This document shows positions 1 to 11,065 of a DNA stretch of 64,000 bases, in pieces. The notes beneath the pieces were generated by a model. It saw only the letters and a list, made by a program, of their open reading frames with translations. It was not told where the DNA came from and did not search any database. Positions within the stretch are counted from its first letter, which is position 1, and each line of letters opens with the position of its first letter. Source of the DNA: Azolla caroliniana (taxonomy: Eukaryota; Polypodiophyta); the NCBI GenBank assembly GCA_043228905.1, contig JBHGNT010000016.1:6572001-6636000 (forward strand), written 5' to 3'. A program made the translations under genes and the position numbers.

Positions 1-1631
1 TTTATGATAGAGAGTATCGTTCAAAAAACAGAAATTCTGACTATGAATGGCTAAACTTCTCCTTTTATCCGCCAATAGATGCTCAGATGGTAGCCCTGTT
101 GTAAGACAGATTGTCATCTCCGAGATCCAAGCATCCTTGCCTTCCTTATTTATTTCTTGTACCGGTACTGCTTCCACTCGAAAGAGTTGTCCATCCGGAA
201 AATCATCTGGCACACCTATGCCTTCTTCTCTCGACTCTAGTCGGCTAAGATAATCAACAATCTCATCATGTACTCCTGGCCGATGTAAAATGTCAAACTC
301 CAATTCTTGCAATAATAATGTCCATCGTGCTAGCTTACTAGTTAATTCTTGTTTAGAGACTAAATAGAGAAGAGCATAATGATCGACATGGAATGTAAAT
401 TTCTTGCCCAAAAGGTAGTGGCGAAATTTATTGATACTATAAATCATTCCTAACGCTTCCCTCTCGGTTGTTGAATAATTTCTTTCCGTTGTCGAGAGTT
501 TTCGACTAGCGTAATACACTGGTCTATACCAGTTTGGTTTGGATAACTGCATAAGTGCACTGCCGATTGCTATATCAGATGCATCAACGAACACATGGAA
601 GGGTTTATTCCAGTTAGGTGGTTGAACCACCGTAACTTTAGATAGCATTTTCTTGAGACACTCATACGCGTCTTGTTCCATAGTTGTCCATTGAAAAGGA
701 ACTTTATGCACCGTTGTGTGTAGAGGAATGACAACATCCACAAGAAATCTAATCATCCTGCTATGCCATCTAATCTGCCCCAAGAACCGACTAAGGCCCT
801 TAGCGTTTGTAGGTGTTGGTGCTTCTAATATGGTCCTAACCTTGTCTGGGTCAATTGCAATTCCTTCTTGGCCGACAATAGGGCCTAACAGTGTCCCATT
901 AGTAACTCCGAACGTGCATTTTGCCGGATTCAAGCTAAGCCGACCTTTCTGACATTGCTCCAAACATAGTCGTAAATGTTTGAAATGTTCCACTTTCAGA
1001 CTATATACGGCAAAATCATCTAGGAAAACTTGCATAAATGCAGGAATGTATTCCACAAAGATTTCCTGTATAACCCTTTGAAATGTGGCCGGAGCTGTTT
1101 TTAATCCGAACATCATTACTACTGCCACAAATACTCCCCATTTAGTAACGAAGGCTATCTTCTCTTGATCCTCTGGATGCATCCTTACCTGATTATATCC
1201 ACTAAATCCATCCAGGAAACTGTACATTTCATGACTAGCGACTGCATCCGATATCCCATTCGTAAACGGTAATGGAAATGCGTCCGTTACTGTTGCTGCA
1301 TTTAGTTTTCGATAGTCGACGCATACTCAAAATTTTTCATTCTTTTTCCGAACAACTACAATCGGACTTAGCCATGTAGCTTTTATTACCGGTCAAATAA
1401 ACCCTACCTTCAGGAGTTTATCTATTTCCTCTTTAACTTTAATTGCCTAATTAGGATTTAAATGATACCTGCGTTGTTGAACTGGTTTTGCATATTTATG
1501 CAAGTTAATTTGGTGTTGCCAGAAAGCCGGATCTAGCCCTTTCATGTCTTCAAAAGACCAAGCAAAAACATCCTTATATTGCTTTAGAAACCCAAGTAAC
1601 CTTTGTTTATCCGCCACTCTCATATCTTTAG
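1..1631 (-). pseudogene. gypsy pol: reverse transcriptase and RNase H, partial and with stops
   Basis: Translation of the minus strand gives the RT entry motif KDVFAWS (about 1560-1540), the palm with FLDDF (near 1010), then a connection and RNase H region including VDASDIAIGSAL (near 585-550), TEREALGMIY and the VDHYALLYL segment. These are Ty3/gypsy RT and RNase H landmarks. Stop codons lie at about 1448 (TAA), in the 1395-1400 region and near 1326 (TGA), so the polyprotein is broken three times in this stretch but otherwise keeps one frame. The reading frame was continuous with the protease at 6323-7163 before the copia element inserted. Integrase is off the window. Confidence 0.85.
1627..1631. 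repeat. target-site duplication TTTAG (left); partner at 6318-6322
   Basis: TTTAG directly precedes the TG of the left LTR and directly follows the CA of the right LTR. Removing the copia element and one copy rejoins the gypsy pol. Confidence 0.9.
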
Positions 1632-2280
1632 TGACGAGAAATATGCGGAATAATCTCCGGCCACAACTGAAGCGTAGATCACTTGATGACAATCAAACAC
1701 AGAAGAAATGGGGATGGAGGTAAGTACACAAACAAAAAGAGAATACACAGAATGTTAACGTGGAAAACCCTGACAGGGAAAAACCACGGGAGTCCACAGA
1801 CTCCAAACTATCACTATGTCAAGGAGTACAACAGGCAGCACAGAGGCAACGACCTCTTGCTTACAATCTTCGCCTGGCGGCGGTTACAACAGAGACATGC
1901 TATGTATCAGTCACTCACTCACACACACTCTCTCTCTCGGTACAGTCATTACACCAATTACACTATACAAAGATAATAACAACAACTATCGTTATACACA
2001 CTGTTTGCCCTAGGTCACATTTATACTAATATGACATTAGGACTATTTATAGATATAACCCCAATGGGCTCTCAGAAACATATCTACATATATGTCCCTT
2101 CATCCGGTGAGAGGTTCTCACCGGGCCTGCAACATCCGGTTCTCACCGGTTCTTCCTTGCCGGGTACTCGTCATCCGGTTCTCACTGGGTCATCCTTGTC
2201 GGGTACTCGTCATCCGGTTCTCACCGGGTCTTCTGATGCCGGTCCTTCGTATCCCATCCGGAGGGACCGAGATCCTAACA
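1632..2280 (-). repeat. 3' LTR of the copia element
   Basis: 649 bp. It holds a conserved block (about 1755-1805) with two inverted repeats, a CT-rich segment near 1915-1935, and near its right end repeated units built on CATCCGGTTCTCACCGGGTC. The 5' LTR has more of these units, which accounts for most of the 124-bp length difference. Confidence 0.9.
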
Positions 2281-2296
2281 AACTCCCCTTTCACTC
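2281..2296 (-). other. polypurine tract of the copia element
   Basis: Minus strand reads GTGAAAGGGGAGTT directly against the 3' LTR, the position and composition expected for the plus-strand primer of reverse transcription. Confidence 0.75.
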
Positions 2297-4408
2297 TGTC
2301 ATGGGATGCCTCGTCAATCCGATCCGCTTCCGGCATGCGTCTAGCTTGTCGGGCGTCAGCACCTTGGTCAGCATATCCGACCCGTTCTCCTCCGTGTGGA
2401 TCTTCGTCAGCACGAACTCTCAGTCTTCTACTCGCTCCCGAATCCAGTGGTACCTCCGCTGGATGTGCTTCGTCCTGGAATGGTATGTTGCGTTCTTCGC
2501 AAGGTGGATGGCACTTTGACTATCGCAATAGAGCCAGTATTCCTCTTGCCGGATCCCTAGCTCTTCGATGAAGTCCTTCATCCATAGTATTTCCTTGCCG
2601 GCTTCCACAGCCGCCATGTACTCCGCTTCCGTGGTTGACAACGCAACCGTCTTCTACAGCCTCGATTGCCACAAAACAACTCTCCCCGCATATGTCATGA
2701 CATATCCGGATGTTGACCGGCTGGTATTCGCATCAATTAACATATCCGAATCGGTGAAACCGTCAAGTTGGGGTTTACCGGAGCCGAATCGGAGACACAT
2801 ACTTGAGGTGCCTTTCAAGTATCGGAGTATCCATTTTACCGCATTCCAGTGCTCCTTGCCGGGATTGCTCATAAACCAGCTCACCACTCCGACTGCATAT
2901 CCGATATCCGGTCAGGTAAACACGATTGCGTACATTAGGCTCCCGACGGCAGAGGCATATGGTATCGTCATCATATCCGCCTTCTCTGCCTTCGTCTTCG
3001 GGCTTTGCTTACCAGATAACCTGCAGTTTGCTGGAAGTGTTGATCCGACCGGTTTCGCATCTGACATGTTGAACCGCTGAAGCACCTTTGTCACGTACTT
3101 CTCCTATGACAACCACAAATGCTTTGTTGGCCGGTCCCGGATGATATGCATCCCCAACATCTGTCTTGCCGGACCCAAGTCTTTCATTAAGAAGGTCCAG
3201 TTTAGGGCCTTCTTCAGCATCCGTATCTTGACTTGGTCTCATCCAACGATCAACATGTCATCCACGTACAAGAGGAGTATCAGGAAGTCTCCACCTTCGA
3301 ACTGCTTCACAAATACGCAGTGATCCGCCTGCGTCTTGTGGTACCCTTGATCGGTCATGAAGGAGTCGAACTTCTGGTACCATTGCCAGGGAGCCTGCTT
3401 CAACCCGTAGAGGCTCTTTTTTAACCGGCAAACCAGGTACTCCTTCCCTTTCTTCACAAATCCCTCCGGTTGCTGCATGTAGATCTCCTCTTCAAGGTTG
3501 CCATGGAGAAACGTCGTCTTCACGTCTAACTGCTCTACCTCGAGGTCCATGCTTGCCGCTATGCTCAGCACCGTCCGGATCGAAGTCATCTTTACTACCG
3601 GGGCAAATATCTCGTCGAATTCCACGCCCTTCTTCTGCTGGAACCCCTTCACCGTGATCTTGGCTTTGTACCTTGGAGGGTTGCCGGCATCTCCCAGTTT
3701 CAACTTGTACACCCACTTGTTTCGGAGTGCCCTCTTTCCTTTTGGCAACTCCACCAATTCATACGTGTGGTTCTCATGTAGGGAATCCATCTCGTCTTGC
3801 ATGGCACTCAACCACTTGCGGCTATGGGTGTCATCCTTCGCTTCTTCGAAGCTTTCCGGCTCCCCCTCATTGGTCAGCAGCACATGCTCTGCATCCGGAA
3901 ATCTTCAGGGGGCCCTTCTCTCTCTAAGAGGATATCTCCGTCTTTGGCTTTCGGCAACCGACTCCTCTATTTGTTCTTCATCCGAATCCGATTCGGGGTC
4001 TTGGTCGGTTCCGGTTTCAGCTTCCTCTACTTCTTCTTCTGCCAGTTCGGTATCCTCACCGTAACCGGCTGGTTCCTCGACTGTCAACCGGCTTTTAGTT
4101 GCGTGGGTCCGAATCTCATCGGAGTTCATTATCTTCTTCTCCGACTCCCAGTCGGCAAGAGTCTTGTCCTCCATGAAGATAATATCTCGGCTCCGGAAAA
4201 CCTTCTTGTCAACCGGATCCCACACTCAGTAGCCGAACTCATCATCATTGTATCCGAGGAATATGCATGGCCGGGTCTTTGGATCCAACTTTCCTCTCCG
4301 GTCCTTAGCAACATGCACGTACGCGAGACACCCGAACACCTTCAAATGCCGGTAGGACACTTCCTTACCGGTCCACACCTTTTCCGGCGTGTCTCCATCC
4401 AAGGGCAC
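2297..4408 (-). pseudogene. copia pol: integrase C-terminus, reverse transcriptase, RNase H, broken
   Basis: From 4408 downwards the minus strand encodes the integrase C-terminal region (HLKVFGCLAYVHV, FLGY), an acidic linker, RT with NKWVYKLK, EQLDVKTTFLHGNLEEEIYM and the catalytic LLYVDDML (about 3255-3239), then RNase H with DGFTDSD, STTEAEYMAA (2641-2610) and YCDSQSAIHLAKN. The composition resembles the Tnt1/Tork side of plant copia elements. Stops or frame changes occur near 4226, 3895, 3235, 3100, 2900 and 2650, so this is a decayed pseudogene. Confidence 0.88.
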
Positions 4409-5513
4409 TTAGGGTGATCTGTTTATCACATATGTCGTTGTCGACAGCGCCTCAGCCCAAAATGTCTTGGGTAGTTTAGCATGTGCTAGCATACTCTGGA
4501 CCCTCTCCATTATGGTCCGGTTCATCCTCTCGGCTAGCCCGTTTAGTTCCGGCGTCGTCGGCACGGTAAATTTGAGCCGGATTCCCTTCGAGTGGCAGTA
4601 CTCCTCAAACTGCCCCCGGTATTCCCCTCCGTTATCTACTAGAACCGCCTTCAGCTTCCGTCTAGTTTCTCTTTCCACTCTTGCGTGGAGCTCCTTGAAG
4701 AAGGATAACACCTGATCCTTCGTCTTCAACGGTGTGACCCACAGCCTCCTACCGTGGTCATCTCTAAACGTCACAAAGTACTGCGCTCCAGCATGGGACT
4801 TCGTGTCCACTTGACACACATCGGTGTGTACCAACTCCAATGGTGCATTATGTCTCATGACTGGCCTTGATTGGAAGGAGGTCCGATTTTGCTTACCGGC
4901 TAGGAAGTCGGTGCACCTCTCAAGCGCTTTGGAGTCGGAGCTCGCATCCTTGTCTTTCCGACACGCCTCCTCATCTAGCAAGCTCGACTTCACTCTTGCT
5001 AGGGATAACCGTTTCCCTTCCGGTCCGGTGTTGCCCAAAGTGACAACCAACGTCTCCCAACTATCTAGGAGGGAACCGAGCATGAGTAGTGCTAGTACCT
5101 CATCGGCGAGAGGTACTTCCAATAATGTTGCCTGGTGGATCAGCCCCTGGAAGGCATTCATGTGCTCCGCCATGCTGGAGCCATCTTGGTACCAGAGTCT
5201 TTCTAGCTTCCGAAATACCGAAACCTGATTAACAACATTTTTGTTCTGAAACATAATGTTGATCTTCTCCTAGAGCTCATGAGCCTTGCTCTCTTCATTG
5301 AAGTTGTTGTATAGACTCATGTCGATGAAGCACCGTATGTACGCCATTGTCTTCATGTGCATCACCTCCCATATCGTGGCATCGATTTTGTCCGGTCTCT
5401 TGTCCCCGAACTGAACATGCCTCTTTAACCACGAGCATATCCCTCATCTTTGACTTCCCCACTTAGTAGTTGGAGCTGGTGAGCTTGAACATGCCTCCCA
5501 ACGAATCGTCCAT
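4409..5513 (-). pseudogene. copia gag fused to integrase by internal deletion
   Basis: Gag starts at the ATG at 5513 (MDDSLGGMFKL). After stops near 5465 and 5270 a single open frame runs 5254-4409 (281 residues). Residues 1-110 are copia gag (WYQDGSSMAEHMNAF, LLMLGSLLDSWETL). At about residue 110 (near base 4924) the protein jumps to the gag-pre-integrase motif DFLAGKQNRTSF and then integrase core with HTDVCQ, DNGGEYRG and the N-G-L-A-E-R-M-N block carrying the third acidic residue. The CCHC knuckle, protease and most of the HHCC region are missing. The frame is kept across the junction, so a gag-integrase fusion could have been translated. Confidence 0.85.
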
Positions 5514-5528
5514 TTTTCTGTGTCGTTT

Positions 5529-5541
5529 CGTTCTGATACCA
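5529..5541 (-). other. primer binding site, initiator Met tRNA type
   Basis: The minus strand reads TGGTATCAGAACG a few bases inside the 5' LTR end. It matches the usual plant TGGTATCAGAGC site except near its 3' end. Confidence 0.85.
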
Positions 5542-5544
5542 ATT

Positions 5545-6317
5545 TGACGAGAAATATGCGGAATAATCTCCGGCCACAACCGAAGCGTAGATCACTTGAT
5601 AACAATCAAACACAAGAGAAATGGGGATGGAGGTAAGTACACAAACAAAAAGAGAATACACAGGATGTTAACGTGGAAAACCTTGACAGGGAAAAACTAC
5701 GGGAGTCCACAGACTCCAAACTATCACTATGTCAAGGAGTACAACAGGGAGCACAAAGGCAGCGACCTCTTACTCACAATCTTCGCCTAGCGGCGGTTAC
5801 AACAGAGACATGCTCTGTATCGCTCTCGCTCTCTCTCTCTCTCTCAGTACAGTCGTTACACCAATTACACTGTACAAAGATAATAACAACAACTATCGTT
5901 ATACACACTGTTTGCCCTAGGTCGCATTTATACTAATATGACATTAGGACTATTTACAGATATAGCCCCAATGGGCTCTCATAAACATATCTACATATAT
6001 GTCCCGGATGACATATATGTCCCTTCATCCGGTGAGAGGTTCTCACCGGGCCTGCAACATCCGCTTCTCATCGGGTCTTCCTTGCCGGGTACTCGTCATC
6101 CGGTTCTCACCGGGTCTGCATCATCCGGTTCTCACTGGGTCATCCTTGTCGGGTACTCGTCATCCGGTTCTCACCGGGTCTGCATCATCCAGTTGCCGGG
6201 TACTCCACATCTGGTTCTCACCGGGTCTTCCATTGTCGGGTACTCCACATCCGGTTCTCACCGGGTTTTCCGATGTCGGGCCTTCGTATCCCATCCGGAG
6301 TGACCGAGATCCTAACA
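5545..6317 (-). repeat. 5' LTR of the copia element
   Basis: 773 bp, same ends as the left LTR. The region 6020-6290 holds about seven imperfect copies of a 30-40 bp unit rich in CATCCGG and CCGGGT, more than in the 3' LTR. The LTRs differ by several point changes plus this copy-number change, so the insertion is not very recent. Confidence 0.9.
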
Positions 6318-6322
6318 TTTAG

Positions 6323-7163
6323 CTACCAACACTATTTTTGTTTCAAACCCCTTATCATCTTCTGCCAAATTTACTTTCTCCAATGCCGAATCCTGGACCC
6401 GTTGAGATACCTTCATTTCTCTTTTGGTAGCTTCCTGCTGCAATCGGATTTCTTTCATTGTTTGCTCATCTAATGGTAATTCCTCTTGTGAATCCATGTA
6501 TGGTGTCAAGTCTTGTAATATATCTACTTCGAACAAAGGGAGAATTTTTGGGTTATCATTAAAATAATGATTCTCTTCGACCTCATCTAGTCCTTCCATC
6601 ATATTTACGGCCTCCGCATGAATTGGCAAACATTGTTTGCTCGTCGTAATCTTATTCTGAGTAGACACCTGGATTTTCGTCTTGCCTTTCCGGAATGTTA
6701 ATAAATTCTGATTCCAATTTTGCTTAATATTAGCAATTTTTAACCATGGTCGACCTAATAGCAAAGGATATGCTGCAGGAGCTTCCAAATGAAGCACCAC
6801 TGCTGATATTTGAAAAGTGTGACCTCCTAATACAACATCCAACTGCCGCAGTAACCCGATTGGTCCTACCGTACTAGTATCAGCCATCCTTAGCCAAAAT
6901 GGACATGCTTCCCATTTGGTAATGCCAAGCCTATCACAAGTAGTTCTATTAATTACATTCACGCCTGAGCCACCATCGACAATAGCACCTTCTATTTCTT
7001 GCCCATGGATTATGACTTTAATAGAAGGATTTTGTTCATCCATAATTGAAGGATTATTACTTGGTTGATTATAGTGAACGTCTACATGTTCTGTCCCTTT
7101 TTGGGCAATTAACGTCACCACTTTCTCTGTGAACCTAGGAACTAATTTGAGTAATCCCATCAC
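6323..7163 (-). pseudogene. gypsy protease and protease-RT linker
   Basis: A 283-residue open frame on the minus strand. The retropepsin active site appears as VDGGSGVNVI at about residues 63-72, followed by the usual hydrophobic PLLLGRPWL flap and C-terminal segment (about 135-143). The following 130 residues are an acidic, low-conservation linker ending at the copia insertion point. The D-G-G-S-G form of the active site, in place of D-S/T-G-A, is known in several plant gypsy lineages and is not necessarily a loss. Confidence 0.85.
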
Positions 7164-8745
7164 AGGTTATGATACATGGCAATCCGCCAAAATTTTCCAC
7201 TTTCTTCTTGTTCTGGTACGACCATAACTCCGGGCAATTCATTAGCTTGATTAATCTCATTATCTTCGAGCATTTGGGACACATTGTTTTTATTCGCTTC
7301 TTCTACCCATTCCTTAGCTGCTTTCTTAACAGATTCCTAAATTTCCCACTTTGATTGTTTACTTTTACTTTTGGTGGTCACTTGCTGAATTTCCGACATG
7401 ACCATGTGCACAACTGGTGTTTTTCCTTTTCCTTTAGACAGACATTGATTTGCATAATGTCCCTCCTGTCGACAAATATAGCAGGTAGGAACAAATGTTC
7501 CACTCCCTTCGCCTTGCGCAAACTGATGATTTCCATCTTTATTCGAATCTGGGGGTTGTTGAAATTGTCGTGACGCTTTTTGCTTATAGAATTTTTAAAT
7601 ATTCTTATAGCGATTTTGTTTAAACCGACCTCCATTGTGTTGTTGATAGTCGTTATCTTGTGCCGCCGAAAAATCTTGATTATATTGATAATTATTTTGT
7701 CGAGCGGTTTCTTGGTACCCATTATTGAATATATGTCGGTTAGTTTGGTACCCATTTTTCGGAAAAATTTGCCGTACCGGTGTTGTTGTTTTGTTAAGAA
7801 GATTATATTCACATTGCTCGACCGAATGAAGTTTAGAATGACATATTGTGCAATGTGTTCGTAAACTACATTCTATTGCCGAATACCCAGTATTCAAACA
7901 AATCGTACATTGAACTGCTTGGCAAAACTGCAACTCCTCTCGAGTTGGCAACATATTATGTAATGCCGACACATCCATACTCCTTACATTTTTCGGATTC
8001 CGGCCCATAACGATTGCTTTATCAATCACTTGCTCGATCATCTGATTCCGGAAATCGAACATTGCTAATATTGTTCGTAATGGTTCACGAATTGCTTCAA
8101 GGAATACATCCTTCAATTCGTTGTCCGGAATAGGCTTGGAAATCTGGAGTTGTAAATTCTGAAAACGGATAACAAATTTAGACACCGTTTCATGCGGCTC
8201 CTGATACAACGCATAAAATTGTGCTATTAGATCCTTTGGAGGAATTTGACGATGAAATAATTGCAGAAATTTGGTGTTTAATTGTCAAATGTTTCGAATG
8301 CATGGAAACCATTTTGCACAAACCAATTAGCGGACTGACCATCTAATGACAAAACAAACTCAGCAATTTTAGACCTATCTTCGGCTACTACCGATCGCCT
8401 CTGAGTTCCGTGGTTAATTTCCCATGTCGTCAAGAAATCCCTAACATGCGCTTCTGCATCAACACCTTCCCGAAATTTAGAATACGGGTAAGGCATATTG
8501 TCTTCACTCTAGATATCGTAAAATGATATCTCTTCCTGATTTTCGTCTTACTGACTATCAGTTAAATCGGGGAGCGCAGACCACCTTCTACTTGTTTCTA
8601 GCTGTAACTCTACAGCCGAATCTTTTTCTAGTGTCTTCGTATTCGATCGTGTACGAGGACGTTTACAACTGACTAGTGTATCTGAACCAAACGACATCCA
8701 TTCGACTTGTTCTCTGCTAGCTGCAGATGTAACCGAGCGTGGCAA
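7164..8745 (-). pseudogene. gypsy gag with three CCHC zinc knuckles, frame-broken
   Basis: The minus strand encodes the gag N-terminus (8745-8278: EVQWMS.., DAEAHVRDFLTTWE, ANWFVQNGF) with two stops near 8540 and 8510, a stop and frame change near 8275, then 8209-7595 with the core (VSKFVIRFQNLQLQ, FLEAIREPLRTI). Knuckles: CTICLNTGYSAIEC (His replaced by Tyr), CTICHSKLHSVEQC (intact) and, in a shifted frame near 7500-7455, CYICRQEGHYANQC (intact). An asparagine/glutamine-rich segment lies between the second and third. The presence of three knuckles is unusual for plant gypsy gag. Confidence 0.8.
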
Positions 8746-8769
8746 AATTTTACTGTGTTGTTCGGTCGA

Positions 8770-9148
8770 CGATAACTATTGCCGACACAGTATAGGTTGA
8801 ACGTTACTCACAGAACTTTCTATTAATGAATTGTGGTTTAGATGAATAGATACTAAAATGGTTGTAAACTTATCGATGTTCAGCAGGCATTGAGATCGTT
8901 ATTTACGTAATAAGTTATAACAGAGATTTCCTAAACTAACTTTATATTACTAAATAAAATGATAGCTTTTTACACTGCCTTCGATTCCTTTTATAGGCAA
9001 CCGGAAGAACTTTCTCATCAAGAAAACATATTGCCAAACATGGCAAGAACTACAAATTCTTTAACTAACTTATAATTTCAGTTTTAATTTACTTCGGCCA
9101 AATGCTGACTCATCGATCCTCTATATCGATCCAAATCCGACTCCAACA
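8770..9148 (-). repeat. 5' LTR of the gypsy element (boundaries approximate)
   Basis: The minus strand starts TGTTGGAGTCGG at 9148 and has a TATA-like CTATAAAAGG at about 8989-8999. The inner end lies near 8770, shortly before the gag frame. No partner LTR is in the window, so limits rest on TG..CA ends and context only. Confidence 0.55.
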
Positions 9149-9169
9149 CTTCCCCACTTGTCTGGGTAA

Positions 9170-9653
9170 CACAAAAGAGCCTCAAGTTGAGCTTGAGGGG
9201 GAGTGTTGAGATATAAGCTCAACATTGGCCGGATTGGCTATGCAAGCCGAGAACCGGATTGGTTGGGACCTATCGGTTACGCCAGACCAGGTGCGTAAAC
9301 CAGTGCGCAAACTGGTGCGCAACGAGAAGCCATAGTGGTGCTTAAACCGTGAGGCCATTGGAAAGATATTCCGCGTAGGAATATATTTTAGGAGTTAGTG
9401 TAGAGATCAGTTATGAGCATTGAAGTACGTGTCAGTACTTCTGTCAGTCCGTATGGACTTGTATAAAAGTGCTCACTGAGCACATTCTATGTACAGACAG
9501 AGTATTATTTTTTTAATAGAGTTGTGTGTATTGACTCTCTCCCCCTCTCTCTCTCTGTCTCTCCTACGTACTGTGTGTGTCCAAGCTCTCCATTAAACTT
9601 GTGTTTTCCTACGTTCTGCTCTTTGTTGCTTCCGCACGTTGTTCTTTTCACAC
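9170..9653 (+). repeat. copia LTR in plus orientation with its polypurine tract
   Basis: The tract GAGCTTGAGGGGGAG at 9190-9203 is followed by TGTTGAGATATAAGC at 9204; the LTR ends about 9653 at ..TTTTCACA. It is homologous to the LTRs at 21196-21583 and 26449-26836 (which read on the minus strand), with TATAAAAG at 9462-9469 and the palindrome GTGCTCACTGAGCAC at 9469-9483. The sequence 5' of the tract is only about 40 bp before the older gypsy LTR begins, so the body of this plus-strand element is missing. Confidence 0.8.
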
Positions 9654-10866
9654 TATCCTTCGGGAATGGGAGTCAATGTTGTTTGTCGAGTTGGCATGCT
9701 TCGCACACTCAATTGACTTGTTTTGACTCGAAGGTCGGAAGTCCGATGACAACTCCCTTTGTTTGCATAGCTCAGAGTTGTTGGAGGTTTATGTGGCCGA
9801 TTCTCTTGTGCCACAACTCGATGCTTGTCTTGGTTTTGAGACCTTCGAATTAAGGATGAACATTTGACCATCTCTTCATCCTTTAGCTATGAGTTAGCCA
9901 TCTTTCTCGATGAAGCATCCTTCGTTGTTGAAACGAACTTGTATGCCTTGCTCCACAATTTGGCCGAACGAGACCAAATTCTTTGTTATTGTGGGCATGT
10001 GCAAGACATTCTTGTGCATTTATTTTGGCCGTCGTTGCCGAATGGAACGTTGCCGATGTACCGATTCGGATGTGTGGTGTCGTAACCCATCTCTATGACG
10101 TCGGGTCAATCGGGTGTGCGCAAATCACGGAACCACTCTTCGTGGGATGTCATATGATGTGAGGCGCCAGAATCAACGAACCACATGTCTTTTGAGTTGG
10201 AGGTGCTTGTGGAGTCGAAAGCCGTCATAGAGTTCACTCTATGTCTCATTACGAATTCGAGAAGAACATTTGTCCTTCTGATGTCTTGGTTTTGGTTTGG
10301 ACGTGGCTCTCTTCAACCAGTAGCATTGATTGAAGCAGGAAGAACGGAGGCTTTTCCCTCACCAAGATTGCCATCCTCAACGAGTCAAATCGTTGTGTGA
10401 GGCCACCCAAGCATACTTGAACCATCTCGTCTTCGTCGACATTTATGTAGATGGAGCCAAGCGAGTCGCAAATGCTCTTGATCTTGGCGGTGTAGTCTGA
10501 CACAGACGTGTCTTTTTGCCGAATGTTGTTCAACTCTTGTCGGAGTTGAAGCTTTCGGGCGATTGTGTTGGCGGCAAACATTTTCTTTAAGTTCTCCCAC
10601 ACCTCTTTGGGCGTCTTGGCGTCTCGAATGTGGCTAAGCATGTGGTCGTGGACACATGTTGCCAAGCAATACATGACTTGACTCGCCGCTTGCTCCAATG
10701 TTGAGTAGTTGGCATTCTTTGGGCCGAGTCAATTTTCTTGAGCGTCGTTGATGTAGCTCCAATACCCTTGGTGGACAAGGTATTGGTTCATCTTGTACTC
10801 CCAAGATGAATAATTACTCCGGTCTAGCTTTTCACTACGGAGCGAGCTACCCATTTGTGTGTTCAT
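9654..10866 (-). pseudogene. copia gag, protease and pre-integrase fragment, inverted relative to the adjacent LTR
   Basis: Gag starts at the ATG at 10866 (MNTQMGSSL, EKLDRSNYSSWEYKMNQYL), with one stop near 10733 and then an open frame 10698-10249 (DAKTPKEVWENLKKMFAA, RKLQLRQELNNIRQ, MVQVCLGGL). The zinc knuckle region is deleted near 10245. Protease follows (MWFVDSGASHHMTS, about 10190-10150), then the gag-pre-integrase HHCC region (ELWHKRIGHINL, CEACQLDKQH) with several stops, ending exactly at the LTR end at 9653. It is clearly the same family as the copia element at 21196-26836. No primer site is found upstream of gag. Confidence 0.85.
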
Positions 10867-11065
10867 TTTAATGTAGTGTCTTCTCTTTTTTTATTTTCTT
10901 CATTCGATCACGTACACGTGCTCCGTCAGGGCGATCATAGTATGATATTATGTCCTAATCATAGAACATAATATTTGTGTTCGTGCAAGCATTCAAACGA
11001 TTGAAAATGTTTGAAAAGAGAAAAATACGTGCTCCTTTTTTTTTCTTTTTTTTCATGTTTTTTAT

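Larger units (their letters stand above)
1632..6317 (-). mobile_element. Ty1/copia retrotransposon, internally deleted, nested in the gypsy element
   Basis: Both LTRs begin TGACGAGAAATATGCGG and end CCTAACA on the plus strand. The 5' LTR is the right-hand one (5545-6317, 773 bp), the 3' LTR the left-hand one (1632-2280, 649 bp). TTTAG flanks the element at 1627-1631 and 6318-6322, a normal 5-bp target duplication. The primer site beside the 5' LTR reads TGGTATCAGAAC (initiator Met tRNA), and a purine tract AAAGGGGAGTT abuts the 3' LTR. Internal coding order on the minus strand is gag, integrase, RT, RNase H, which is copia order. The zinc knuckle and protease are missing and many stops are present, so any movement would have needed proteins in trans. 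Confidence 0.92.
1..9148 (-). mobile_element. Ty3/gypsy retrotransposon, left end outside window, split by a copia insertion
   Basis: Read on the minus strand from 9148 the element runs 5' LTR, gag with CCHC knuckles, protease, reverse transcriptase and RNase H, which continue off the left edge. The copia element at 1632-6317 interrupts it between protease and RT; the 5-bp sequence TTTAG is repeated on both sides of that insertion. The order PR-RT-RH and the F-x-D-D type RT motif are those of Ty3/gypsy. A few stop codons and at least one frame change in gag show it is not active. Integrase and the 3' LTR would lie left of base 1 and cannot be seen. The LTR start (TGTTGGAG at 9148 on the minus strand) is inferred from the sequence alone because the partner LTR is absent. 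Confidence 0.85.
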
